The translations under genes and the position numbers were made by a program. From Noviherbaspirillum autotrophicum (GTDB lineage Bacteria > Pseudomonadota > Gammaproteobacteria > Burkholderiales > Burkholderiaceae_D), in assembly GCF_000818395.1 (NCBI RefSeq), contig NZ_JWJG01000028.1, forward strand, positions 4,728,615-4,792,614: DNA of 64,000 nt, written 5' to 3'. Shown in pieces: positions 11,916 to 19,613 of this stretch (position 1 is the first letter of the stretch; each line of letters starts with the position of its first letter). Under the pieces are notes generated by a model. The model was not told the origin of the DNA. It saw only the letters and a program-made list of their open reading frames with translations, and made no database searches.

Positions 11916-14027
11916 TCACACCTGCCGTATCGGGATGACCGCGCCGCGCTTTTTTTCCAGCATCAGCGGCGCGCACTTGTCATCGTCGTGATAAATCGCC
12001 ACGCAATCCATGCACTGAAAGCATTCGTCATAGCGGATCGTGCCGTCGGGCCGGATCGCCTGATAGGCGCAGCGATGGCGGCAGGTCTGGCACGGCTTGC
12101 CGCACTGGGGACGACGCGCGAGCCACGACAGCAGCCGCACCCGCCCGAGCAGCGCGAGGCCGGCGCCGAACGGGCACAGATAGCGGCAGAAAAACTTGTA
12201 GCAAAAGGCGCTCGCCAGAAGCAGCCCGGCCGCGTACAGCACGAACGGCCAAGAGCGCACGAACAGCAGCGTGATGGCGGTCTTGAACGGCTCGAACTCG
12301 ACCAGCCGGTCGGTGGCCGCGGGCGCCACGAAGACGCTGCCGACCACGCCAGCCAGCACGACGTACTTGAGCAACTTGAGCTTGGCATCGGCAGCGGTAT
12401 GCAGGCGCAGCTGCGGCAGGTGCAGCCATTTGCCCAGCTTCGCGGAAAACTCCTGCAGCGCGCCGAACGGACACAGCCAGCCGCAAAACGTGCCGCGCCC
12501 CCAGATCACGAGCGACACCAGCACGGCGCCCCACAGCACGACCGAAATCGGGTCGTACAGCAGGAAGCCAAGGCCGCGCCCTTCCTTCATGGCCTGCAGA
12601 ACGCCCGTGACATTGACGATCGAAAGCTGACCCTGCGCATGCCAGCCGATGAACAGCAGCGTGAAGGCCAGGTAAAAGTTCCTGAACAGCGCAAGGCGGC
12701 GGGCGTTCGCGCTCAGCACGGCCTGCCTTGACAGGGCGATGAACAGCACGGCAAGCGCGACGGCAAGCAGCGCAATGTCGATCCAGCGCTGCTTCCAGAG
12801 CGGCAGCCACGACTTGCTGTCGCCTTCCGGCACACTGTAAAAGCGCTGCGGCAGGCGGTAGCTGAGCACGAAATCCTGGCCGATACGCTCCGGATAAATC
12901 ATGCCTTTCAATCGGGTGACGCGCAGCGAAAAATCGAGCGGTTGTGCCGGATCGAGTCCGGCCTGGCTGATCACGCGAAACACCTTCATCGATGCGGGCG
13001 CGCCTTCCTTGCGGCGCAACGACAAGTCGAGGTCCATGTCGCGCATCTCGATCGGCAGACCGCCCTGCGCCAGGATCAGGCGATCCGGCACGGCGCCGGC
13101 GACGAAGTCGTCCGACACCGGCCCGTAGCGTCCGCGCCACTGCACCAGCAAGGCGTGGTCGCCCGGCTCCAGCCGCTCCGACAGGCGGGCCCAGCTGGCG
13201 TCGTCGAGCAGGCTGCGCCCGACCGACGGCACCGACACATAGGCAAAGCGCATGTCTGCAAACAATTCACCGGGATGCGCCGCTGCCTGTTCGTCCAGGC
13301 CGGCACCGGCCGTTCCCGCAAAGGCCTTTTCCACGTCGGCGTTGCGCAGCACGAGCGGCTTGAACAGGCCTTCGGCTGCCAGGGCCTTGGCGTCGAGCGT
13401 TTCATGCACGTCCTGCCGCACGCGAGCGATCTGATCGGGGTCGCGCAGGCCGGAAAAGCCGAGCTTCTTGCGCGCCACCTTCAGCGCCGCCGACAGCACG
13501 CTCTGGTTGATGATGCGCACCGAGGCGGTGGCTTTCGTCACGCCGTCGATGTGGACGTTGCCGCCATCCTGCGCGGCGCGATCGCGCCGCGCCGTGTCGA
13601 TTGCGATATTCTGCTTGAGCGACAGGCCGCGATACTGGCTGACGAACTTGTGCAGCGGTGCCTCGCCCAGGCCGTCGAGGAACACCGGCTCGTGTTGCGA
13701 GATCACCTGCACGTCGATAAACCTGCCGCCAGCGTCGAGCGCCACCAGCAGATTGAGCGGTACGCCGGAAAATCCGGGAATTGCGGCGAAGTCGATCGAC
13801 TCGAACAGATAGCCGACCAGTTCGGTCACGGTGCCGTTCTGCCGGAACACCGGCCACACCGGAAGCGCGTCATCCTTCTGGGCGATCATCAGCGGCGATG
13901 GGAATTTCTTTTCCAGTACGTCGCGCGTCATGACGCCGGCCCACGACGCAGCACATGCCAGCGCGCCGAGCAGCACGCCGGCCAGCAGCATCCGCAGTAC
14001 ATGGATGAAGCAGCCGCGGCGTTTCAT
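11916..14027 (-). CDS. NosR-like polyferredoxin membrane protein with FMN-bind domain
   Basis: A 703-residue transmembrane redox protein. After a signal/anchor helix comes a periplasmic FMN-bind domain with the flavinylation-type motif DGVTKATASVRI. About six transmembrane helices follow, with two cytoplasmic Cys motifs (CGWLCPFGALQEF and CRYLCPFGAG). The end is ferredoxin-like (CGKPCQTCRHRC and CFQCMDC) and would bind two 4Fe-4S clusters. This matches NosR/NirI architecture. No nitrous oxide reductase genes are present, and it is paired with ApbE. Here it is more likely an electron conduit between the quinone pool and periplasm for the PQQ-linked pathway than a denitrification protein; that role is inference. 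Confidence 0.9.
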   Translation of the reverse strand: MKRRGCFIHVLRMLLAGVLLGALACAASWAGVMTRDVLEKKFPSPLMIAQKDDALPVWPVFRQNGTVTELVGYLFESIDFAAIPGFSGVPLNLLVALDAGGRFIDVQVISQHEPVFLDGLGEAPLHKFVSQYRGLSLKQNIAIDTARRDRAAQDGGNVHIDGVTKATASVRIINQSVLSAALKVARKKLGFSGLRDPDQIARVRQDVHETLDAKALAAEGLFKPLVLRNADVEKAFAGTAGAGLDEQAAAHPGELFADMRFAYVSVPSVGRSLLDDASWARLSERLEPGDHALLVQWRGRYGPVSDDFVAGAVPDRLILAQGGLPIEMRDMDLDLSLRRKEGAPASMKVFRVISQAGLDPAQPLDFSLRVTRLKGMIYPERIGQDFVLSYRLPQRFYSVPEGDSKSWLPLWKQRWIDIALLAVALAVLFIALSRQAVLSANARRLALFRNFYLAFTLLFIGWHAQGQLSIVNVTGVLQAMKEGRGLGFLLYDPISVVLWGAVLVSLVIWGRGTFCGWLCPFGALQEFSAKLGKWLHLPQLRLHTAADAKLKLLKYVVLAGVVGSVFVAPAATDRLVEFEPFKTAITLLFVRSWPFVLYAAGLLLASAFCYKFFCRYLCPFGAGLALLGRVRLLSWLARRPQCGKPCQTCRHRCAYQAIRPDGTIRYDECFQCMDCVAIYHDDDKCAPLMLEKKRGAVIPIRQV

Positions 14028-14101
14028 CGCCCACCTTCACGCCGGCCGCACTGGCGCTGCCCACGGCACGTCCGCAGTAAAACGGACAGAGAGCTTTTCA
14101 T
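14024..14101 (-). CDS. Possible 25-residue leader peptide before the NosR-like gene
   Basis: A short frame starts at ATG 14101 behind a strong ribosome site (GAGGAGACAAC). It encodes MKSSLSVLLRTCRGQRQCGR plus five residues and stops in an ATGA overlap with the NosR-like start. The latter has only a weak ribosome site of its own, so translational coupling is plausible. It could instead be the frame-shifted remnant of a secreted protein. No homologue is recognised. Confidence 0.4.
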   Translation of the reverse strand: MKSSLSVLLRTCRGQRQCGRREGGR

Positions 14102-14143
14102 GTTGTCTCCTCGCTTATTTTTATGATCGCGATGTGCCATCAA

Positions 14144-14159
14144 GGCAAGTAGCGTGCCA
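14144..14159 (-). promoter_or_regulatory. Sigma-54 promoter for the nosR-like/apbE operon
   Basis: Reading on the minus strand: TGGCACG-CTAC-TTGC, an exact match to the -24/-12 consensus with exact spacing. It points at the leader peptide and NosR-like gene, about 45-120 bases downstream. Confidence 0.88.
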
Positions 14160-14306
14160 CTGGCGCGCCATCGCTTGCCGCCGCATTGCGCGTGCAACTG
14201 CGCGCCCGACGGCCATGCGGCCGCCGCCGCGGGCGCGCATTTTGCCTATGCCACATGGCGTGTCGCAAGGGACCGCGACTGCAACAACAGGTTGATCCGA
14301 TATGGA

Positions 14307-14316
14307 ACAAGTCTGT
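14307..14316. promoter_or_regulatory. Candidate enhancer site for the AcoR-like activators
   Basis: Dyad ACA-AGTC-TGT inside a longer block (ATATGGAACA before it, GCTGACGCA after). The block matches the one upstream of the cytochrome c operon at 35518-35548 at most positions. It lies between two divergent sigma-54 promoters. Confidence 0.55.
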
Positions 14317-14397
14317 TGAATGCTGACGCAATCTGCGCAGTGCAGGGGCAGCGGCATAAACACCAGATCGATTGCACAAATCGACACTTTTCATTAT

Positions 14398-14412
14398 TGG
14401 CAAAACGCTTGC
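14398..14412 (+). promoter_or_regulatory. Sigma-54 promoter for module 1
   Basis: TGGCAAA-ACGC-TTGC, with the invariant GG and GC at correct spacing and perfect TGGCA and TTGC. The next gene starts 29 bases downstream. Confidence 0.78.
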
Positions 14413-14441
14413 CTTTATTAATGCCTTATAGGGAGAGCACG

Positions 14442-14666
14442 ATGATTCCACCCAAGAGCAGTGGCAAATGGAGGGACCTGGTCACCGGGAAGCGCCAGCT
14501 GCCCACCGATCACCTGGGACTCCAACTTTTTTTGAAGCGGGTCTCGACCAAGCTGAAACCGACCTCGCCGGCACAGGAAATCGAAGACGCCATTGGTGAG
14601 CTGCATGCCTTTTTCGTGAAGTACGAAAGGATCTTGCAAAAAGAGTTAGTCCAAATTTCGAAATAG
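14442..14666 (+). CDS. Small protein of unknown function, module 1 gene A
   Basis: A 74-residue charged, probably helical cytoplasmic protein (MIPPKSSGKWRDL...) with a good ribosome site GGGAGA. No known family is recognised. Its body aligns with the C-terminal two-thirds of the protein at 39659-40021: W-x2-L-x2-G near the start, a conserved LK pair mid-way and an FF/FFxK motif near the end. In both places the small gene directly precedes a 330-residue protein of one family and follows a sigma-54 promoter. It is likely a partner or chaperone of that protein. Confidence 0.75.
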   Translation: MIPPKSSGKWRDLVTGKRQLPTDHLGLQLFLKRVSTKLKPTSPAQEIEDAIGELHAFFVKYERILQKELVQISK

Positions 14667-14674
14667 CGAGGCCA

Positions 14675-15667
14675 ATGATGAAACCCGTATTGCTCACCGT
14701 AGAACAAACCGCTGAAAAAATCGCTTCCGGCATGGTCTTGTCACTGGCCGCCGATGAAGCGCTGCTGGCCAGGCTACCGAAGGGGAACTGGATCGCCGGC
14801 ACGATCCCCTATTTTCTCGGCGAAGACGGCGGCGTCGAAACCAAGGACAAAATCTTCGTGACCGAGCTGAGCGCCGCGAATGCCTCCAACGTGGCGATCT
14901 GCACCTACACGCTCGACACCATAAAAGATGTCGCCAGGGATGCGCCGGAAAATGGTTTCACCGTCCTGATCGTCCCGGCCATGACGCCGATCCATGAGGA
15001 ATTCGCCAATCATGGGCGGGACTATGAAGACATGTTCATGAAGCCCATCATCGGCTGGATCTCGGGCGTGCATTTGTCCGACCTCGACAAGGTCAAGCCG
15101 AAAGTGATGAATGGCGTGACCGGCAGGCTGGCCGATGCCGACGCGGTTGCGCTGCATGTCACTCTCCCGGCCGGCAAGGTCGCCGTCGTGCAGATCCTGA
15201 ATCTGTTCAAGCAGGGCACAGGCGACGTGATCACGTTTCCCAAGACCGGATTCAACCAGACCACCTGCATGGTGAACGGCGCAGAGAGGGTATTCGCCGA
15301 CTACATCGCCGAGAACCAGCTCGATCTGAAGCTGCCGCTCGTGGCCGACTATCATGGGGCGCAAATCAATACGTCGTTCCAGGGCGTGGATGCCGCGACA
15401 CGCCAGGTCAACTTCTACGCGCCTGTCTTCCCCGGCATCGAATACCGCCATGCCGCGCCCATCGGCGACTACGCGCGCGAGTTCGAGAAGCTCGCCAAGG
15501 AAGCGCACGTGGACGTGCAGTTTTCATGCAACTGCATCTTGAACTACCTGTACGGCGAGCTGAACGGACGGAAAATAGGCGGCGTCGGCGGCCCGTTCAC
15601 CTTCGGCGAAATCGCCTACCAGTTGCTCAACCAAACCATGGTGTATCTGGAAGTGCAATCGGAATAA
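14675..15667 (+). CDS. Conserved protein of unknown function, module 1 gene B
   Basis: A 330-residue protein without signal peptide or membrane segment. It has a close paralogue of identical length at 38670-39662. Shared landmarks are GNWI-[AG]-GTIPYF near residue 32, a [YF]EDMFMKP block followed by GW near 120, a LPLVADY/MPLVADY segment near 220 and FSCNCILNYLY near 285 with its CxC pair. The last stretch (FTFGEIAYQLLNQT) is also conserved. I do not recognise a function. A distant relation to FIST sensory proteins, which occur beside PQQ-alcohol genes in Pseudomonas, is only a guess. Sigma-54 control links it to the alcohol-oxidation regulon. Confidence 0.8.
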   Translation: MMKPVLLTVEQTAEKIASGMVLSLAADEALLARLPKGNWIAGTIPYFLGEDGGVETKDKIFVTELSAANASNVAICTYTLDTIKDVARDAPENGFTVLIVPAMTPIHEEFANHGRDYEDMFMKPIIGWISGVHLSDLDKVKPKVMNGVTGRLADADAVALHVTLPAGKVAVVQILNLFKQGTGDVITFPKTGFNQTTCMVNGAERVFADYIAENQLDLKLPLVADYHGAQINTSFQGVDAATRQVNFYAPVFPGIEYRHAAPIGDYAREFEKLAKEAHVDVQFSCNCILNYLYGELNGRKIGGVGGPFTFGEIAYQLLNQTMVYLEVQSE

Positions 15668-15682
15668 CCAGTCTCGCGCAAA

Positions 15683-15726
15683 CGCTGCCTGCCGTGGTCA
15701 TCCTTTCATCGCCTCGGCAGGCAGCG
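15683..15726 (+). terminator. Hairpin after module 1
   Basis: Perfect 12-bp inverted repeat CGCTGCCTGCCG/CGGCAGGCAGCG with a 20-base loop, 15 bases after the stop. It lacks a clear T run. The rest of the 300-base gap up to 15968 shows no gene and no -24/-12 element. Confidence 0.55.
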
Positions 15727-15967
15727 CCAGTCGTGCGCCCATTCACCTGCATTCATCTTCCGGCTTGCTGCTGGCCTTGGCAAGCGCATCACACTGGCAT
15801 GCTGCCCCGCACAAAAACGTCCCGCAACCCGCTGCGGCACTGACGTCTGCGCATGATTTATTTCACTCAGGGAACCTAATCGCCCGGACATTCTCTATAT
15901 CTCTCGGTGGCAAAAGCTACGCGACTGCTGCGAAGCGCAGCGTCGCACGCAGAACAGCAATTAGACA

Positions 15968-18001
15968 ATGCACCTTGCCCTGTTGGAGAAGACGTTGGGT
16001 TATCAAGAAGTAGATAGACCATCTGCAGTCCTTGGCGCGTTCGCGCACGGATCGCAGAGGGAGAACGGAATCAATCCGATCCGATTTGGCATATTGGCCT
16101 CCGAGGAGCGCGAAGCTGCCATCAAACGAGCCCACGGGCGATCTGCGGGATACGGCCTCGATGCCGCCGGAGTGCCGGATGTCTCCCGGTTAAGCACATC
16201 GGCCCTGGGATCCGTCATCGCGCAAAGCCAGGCCCTGCACAAGTACGCGCTGCCGGTCGTGGAACTGCTTTACGAGCAGATCGCCGGCACCCGCAACATG
16301 GTCATTCTGAGCGATGCGCAGGGAGTCGTCACCTATACGCTCAGTGACGACGACTTCGCCGAGCAAGCCGAACGCGTTGCGCTCGCGCTCGGCACCATCT
16401 GGTCGGAACAACGGCGCGGCACCAATGGCATCGGCACGGCGATCGCGGAAGGCGTCCCGATCCTGGTGCATGGCGACGATCATTATCTCCACGCCAATCG
16501 CATCCTGAGCTGTTCGGCCGCGCCGATCTTCAATACCGATGGCGCGGTGGGCGGCGTACTCGCCGTGGCTGGCGACTGCCAATGGCTGCAGCGCCATACG
16601 ATGGCGCTGGTACGCATCTCGGCGCAAAAGATCGAAAACCAGCTTTGCTGCGCCCATTGCCAGACCGGGATCACGCTGCATTTCCACCGCCGTCCGGAAT
16701 TCATCGGTTCGCTGGTGGAAGGAATCATCTGCTTCACGCCGGAGGGGCGTTTCCTGTCCGCCAGCCGCTGCGCCCAGGCGCTGATCGGCCTGTCGTCGCA
16801 CGCGCTCGGCGTGCATACGATGAGTTCGCTGTTCGACATCGCCCCCTCGTTCCTGCTCGATCATTACCGCACGGCGGCGCCCGGCCTGTTGCAGCTGCGG
16901 CTGCCGGACGGCGTGCCTTTGTATGCGAGCGCGTCGGTGCGGCTTGGCCGCAGCACGTTCGACAACGCTACTGTAGCGCCGGGGGAAAGCCTCACGCAGC
17001 GGAAAACGGCCGCGCACAGCACGCCGCCGCGCCCCAATGCGGAGGCGTCGCGCCAGCTCTCCAGCCTGCGCTACCTGAACACCGGCGACCCGCAGATGAG
17101 CGCCATCATCGCCAAGCTCACCAAGATCAAGCACAGCGACATCCCGATCCTGATTGCCGGGGAGACCGGAACCGGCAAGGAGTTGCTGGCGCAAGCCATC
17201 CACAAGGATTCGCCACGCGCCGGCGCCCCCTTCGTCGCGGTCAATTGCGCGTCCCTTCCCGAAACGCTGATCGAATCCGAATTGTTCGGTTATGAAGACG
17301 GCGCTTTCACGGGCGCGCGCAAGAACGGCAACATCGGGCGCATCCGTCAAGCCAACGGCGGCACGCTGTTTCTCGATGAAATCGGCGACATGCCGCTGAA
17401 CCTGCAGGCGCGCCTGCTGCGCGTGCTGCAGGAACGCACGGTCATGCCGCTGGGCGGCGGCAAGCCGGTCCCGGTAAACGTGGCATTGATCTGCGCCACG
17501 CACCGCAACCTGCGCGACATGATCGCCAAGGGCGCGTTTCGCGAAGATCTCTACTATCGCCTCAACGGCCTGGTGGTCAAGCTGCCGCCGCTGCGCGAGC
17601 GCACCGACCTCGACGTCGTCATCAAGAAAATGCTGTACGCCGAAGAGCAGTCGCGCCGCTATTCCGTCGCATCGTGCGTCATGCAGCAATTCAAGCAATA
17701 CAACTGGCCGGGCAACTTCCGCCAGTTGACCAACCTGCTGCGCACGGCCATGGCGATGACTGCGGAAGACGGCGAAATCCGGCTGGAGCATCTGCCGGAC
17801 GATTTTCTCGACGATGTGCGGAACATGAAAAAGGCCAGCGCCGCGCCTGCCGTCGCCGCAGCGCTGCCGGCCAATGCGACCTTGGGAGATGTCGAGCTGT
17901 CCGTCATACAGAAAGCGCTGGAGGCGCATGGCCATAACGTCTCGGCCGCTGCGCGCGCCCTGGGCATTTCACGCAACACCATCTACCGCAAGCTCGGCTG
18001 A
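15968..18001 (+). CDS. Sigma-54-dependent Fis-family activator, AcoR type (paralogue 2)
   Basis: A 677-residue enhancer-binding protein with the same layout as the one at 4853-6841: GAF-type sensor, AAA+ with GETGTGKE and GAFTGA, and a Fis-type helix-turn-helix (NVSAAARALGISRNTIYRKL). The AAA+ and DNA-binding parts are nearly identical between the two, so they probably read the same enhancer. The sensor halves diverge more, suggesting different inducers. ATG 15968 has no strong ribosome site. The gene sits between module 1 and the cytochrome b/propeller/PqqU operon, all of which have sigma-54 promoters. Confidence 0.92.
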   Translation: MHLALLEKTLGYQEVDRPSAVLGAFAHGSQRENGINPIRFGILASEEREAAIKRAHGRSAGYGLDAAGVPDVSRLSTSALGSVIAQSQALHKYALPVVELLYEQIAGTRNMVILSDAQGVVTYTLSDDDFAEQAERVALALGTIWSEQRRGTNGIGTAIAEGVPILVHGDDHYLHANRILSCSAAPIFNTDGAVGGVLAVAGDCQWLQRHTMALVRISAQKIENQLCCAHCQTGITLHFHRRPEFIGSLVEGIICFTPEGRFLSASRCAQALIGLSSHALGVHTMSSLFDIAPSFLLDHYRTAAPGLLQLRLPDGVPLYASASVRLGRSTFDNATVAPGESLTQRKTAAHSTPPRPNAEASRQLSSLRYLNTGDPQMSAIIAKLTKIKHSDIPILIAGETGTGKELLAQAIHKDSPRAGAPFVAVNCASLPETLIESELFGYEDGAFTGARKNGNIGRIRQANGGTLFLDEIGDMPLNLQARLLRVLQERTVMPLGGGKPVPVNVALICATHRNLRDMIAKGAFREDLYYRLNGLVVKLPPLRERTDLDVVIKKMLYAEEQSRRYSVASCVMQQFKQYNWPGNFRQLTNLLRTAMAMTAEDGEIRLEHLPDDFLDDVRNMKKASAAPAVAAALPANATLGDVELSVIQKALEAHGHNVSAAARALGISRNTIYRKLG

Positions 18002-18004
18002 AGC

Positions 18005-18038
18005 AGGCGCCCTTCTCTTTGCATGGAGAAGGGCGCCT
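18005..18038. terminator. Bidirectional hairpin between convergent genes
   Basis: Perfect 13-bp inverted repeat AGGCGCCCTTCTC/GAGAAGGGCGCCT with an eight-base loop. It lies between the stops of the second activator and the cytochrome b gene and could end transcription from both sides. Confidence 0.7.
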
Positions 18039-18056
18039 CGATTGCAACGCCGACGC

Positions 18057-18635
18057 CTACCGCCAGAGTCGCGGCAGCATGCGCTGCAGGATCAAGCCGC
18101 CGGAATTCAGCAGATGGCGTCCCACCGCGAACACATGCACCGCGATCAGGCCGCACAGCAGCCACGCGAGCGACGCGTGCGACAGCCGGAAGAAGCTCTG
18201 CAGCAGCGGGCTGTCCCAGCCGAGCTGCGGTAGCACATAGCCGAAGAAGCGCACCGGGTGCTTGCCGAAATTCGAGGCCAAAAACCCGAACAGCGGAATC
18301 AACAGCATGCACGCATACAGCAGGCGATGCGACACTTGCGCAGCCTTTTCCTCCAGTGCCGACGCGTGCAGACCCAGGCTGCGCGGCGGCGGCGAGCGAA
18401 AGCGCCACCACAGGCGAATTACCGCCAGCATGAGCGCCACCAGCCCGAATGACTTGTGGAGGTTGTAGAAGTAGGCGACCGCCGGCGTGCGCTTGGGCAG
18501 GTCGACCATGTACAGCCCGATGGCGATCTGCCAGAACAGCAGCGCCGCCATCAGCCAGTGCAGCGCGATGGCGGGAAGGCTGTAGCGCGCCGCGTCCGCG
18601 CCCTGCGCGCGCATAGCTCCTACGGTGGCGCTCAT
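18057..18635 (-). CDS. Cytochrome b561-family membrane protein
   Basis: A 192-residue inner-membrane di-haem protein with four hydrophobic helices and membrane histidines in the expected places: IALHWLMAALLF, NLHKSFGL, VSHRLLY and AVHVFAVGRH. It probably exchanges electrons with quinone. Its start overlaps the stop of the beta-propeller gene by four bases (ATGA). It is the last gene of the operon led by the PqqU-like receptor. Confidence 0.9.
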   Translation of the reverse strand: MSATVGAMRAQGADAARYSLPAIALHWLMAALLFWQIAIGLYMVDLPKRTPAVAYFYNLHKSFGLVALMLAVIRLWWRFRSPPPRSLGLHASALEEKAAQVSHRLLYACMLLIPLFGFLASNFGKHPVRFFGYVLPQLGWDSPLLQSFFRLSHASLAWLLCGLIAVHVFAVGRHLLNSGGLILQRMLPRLWR

Positions 18636-19588
18636 TGTATGACCACGCCCCATGGCAATTCTCCCACGCTGATTTCCCTGACCACCTGACGCGCCGCCGT
18701 ATCGATCACCGACACCGAGCCGGAGCGGCCGTTGGCGACATAGAGCTTCTTGCCGTCCGGCGTAATCGCCATGTTCCATGGCCGCTTGCCGACGGGAATG
18801 GTCGCGCTGACCTTGTTGTCCGCAGTGTCGATCACGCTGACCGTACCGTCCTTGCCGTTCGATACGTACACGGTTTTGCCGTCCGGATGAACCGTCACGC
18901 CGTTGCTGTAATTGCCGGACGCGATGCGGGCGGTGACCTGCTGCGATTGCGTGTCGATCGCGTACACGGTGCCGGCGATCTCGGCCGCCACGTAGGCGCG
19001 GCTGCTGTCGGGCAAAAATCCGATGCCGCGCGGGCGCTGGCCGACCGTGATGGAGTTTACCTGCGCGCGCTTGTCGACATCGATCACGTCCACGCTGTCG
19101 GCTTCCTCGGCACTCACGTACAGCCATTTGCCGTCCGGGCTGAAATCGGCATGCTCGGGATTCTTGCCCCTGGTCGGGACGCTGAACGCCAGCTTGCGCG
19201 TGTCGGGAGAAACGAAGCCGACGCTGTTGCTGATCTCGCTTGCCACCACGATCCATTTCCCGTCGGGCGAGACGCCGACGCCTTCGGGCGACTCCTGCAG
19301 CGCGATGCGGTCCGTCACCTCGCGCTTGTCGAGATCGACCACCAGCAGCGAATTGCTGCTCTGGTCGCTCACATATAACTCCTTGCCGCCGCGCCCGACG
19401 GCCATCCCGCGCGGGCGGCCCCCGGTCTTGACTGTGGCGACGACGCTGTCGCTATCGGTATCGATCACCGAGACGGTGCCGGATTTTTCATTCGGCACGT
19501 AGGCAAACGGCGCGGCGCAGGCGCTGCCGGCATGCAGCATCATGCCGAGCACCGCCGCCGGCAGCATGCTGCGGGCGAGTGTGTTCAT
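18632..19588 (-). CDS. Periplasmic YVTN beta-propeller protein, PQQ-catabolism associated
   Basis: A 318-residue exported protein with a signal peptide ending near ...GSACAAP, then seven repeats of about 42 residues each. Recurrent motifs are VSVIDT, G-x-x-P-x-G and LYV(S/A)N. This is the pattern of the beta-propeller family seen in operons for PQQ-dependent alcohol catabolism. The biochemical role is unknown; binding or delivery of a cofactor or partner protein is possible. It lies between the PqqU-like receptor and the cytochrome b in one operon. Confidence 0.88.
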   Translation of the reverse strand: MNTLARSMLPAAVLGMMLHAGSACAAPFAYVPNEKSGTVSVIDTDSDSVVATVKTGGRPRGMAVGRGGKELYVSDQSSNSLLVVDLDKREVTDRIALQESPEGVGVSPDGKWIVVASEISNSVGFVSPDTRKLAFSVPTRGKNPEHADFSPDGKWLYVSAEEADSVDVIDVDKRAQVNSITVGQRPRGIGFLPDSSRAYVAAEIAGTVYAIDTQSQQVTARIASGNYSNGVTVHPDGKTVYVSNGKDGTVSVIDTADNKVSATIPVGKRPWNMAITPDGKKLYVANGRSGSVSVIDTAARQVVREISVGELPWGVVIQ

Positions 19589-19613
19589 GTTGCCTCCTTT
19601 TTTATGAGCGGTA

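Larger units (their letters stand above)
14102..14441. other. Divergent regulatory region between nosR-like/apbE and module 1
   Basis: 340 bases without a gene. It holds two outward-facing -24/-12 promoters (14144-14159 minus, 14398-14412 plus). Between them lies a dyad ACA-N4-TGT at 14307-14316, well placed as a shared enhancer, 152 and 86 bases from the two promoters. Confidence 0.7.

Noticed and set aside
14131-14141. Second TGGCAC-like element (minus strand) next to the nosR-like promoter
   Set aside because: The position of the -12 box reads GATC, so it is not a tandem promoter.
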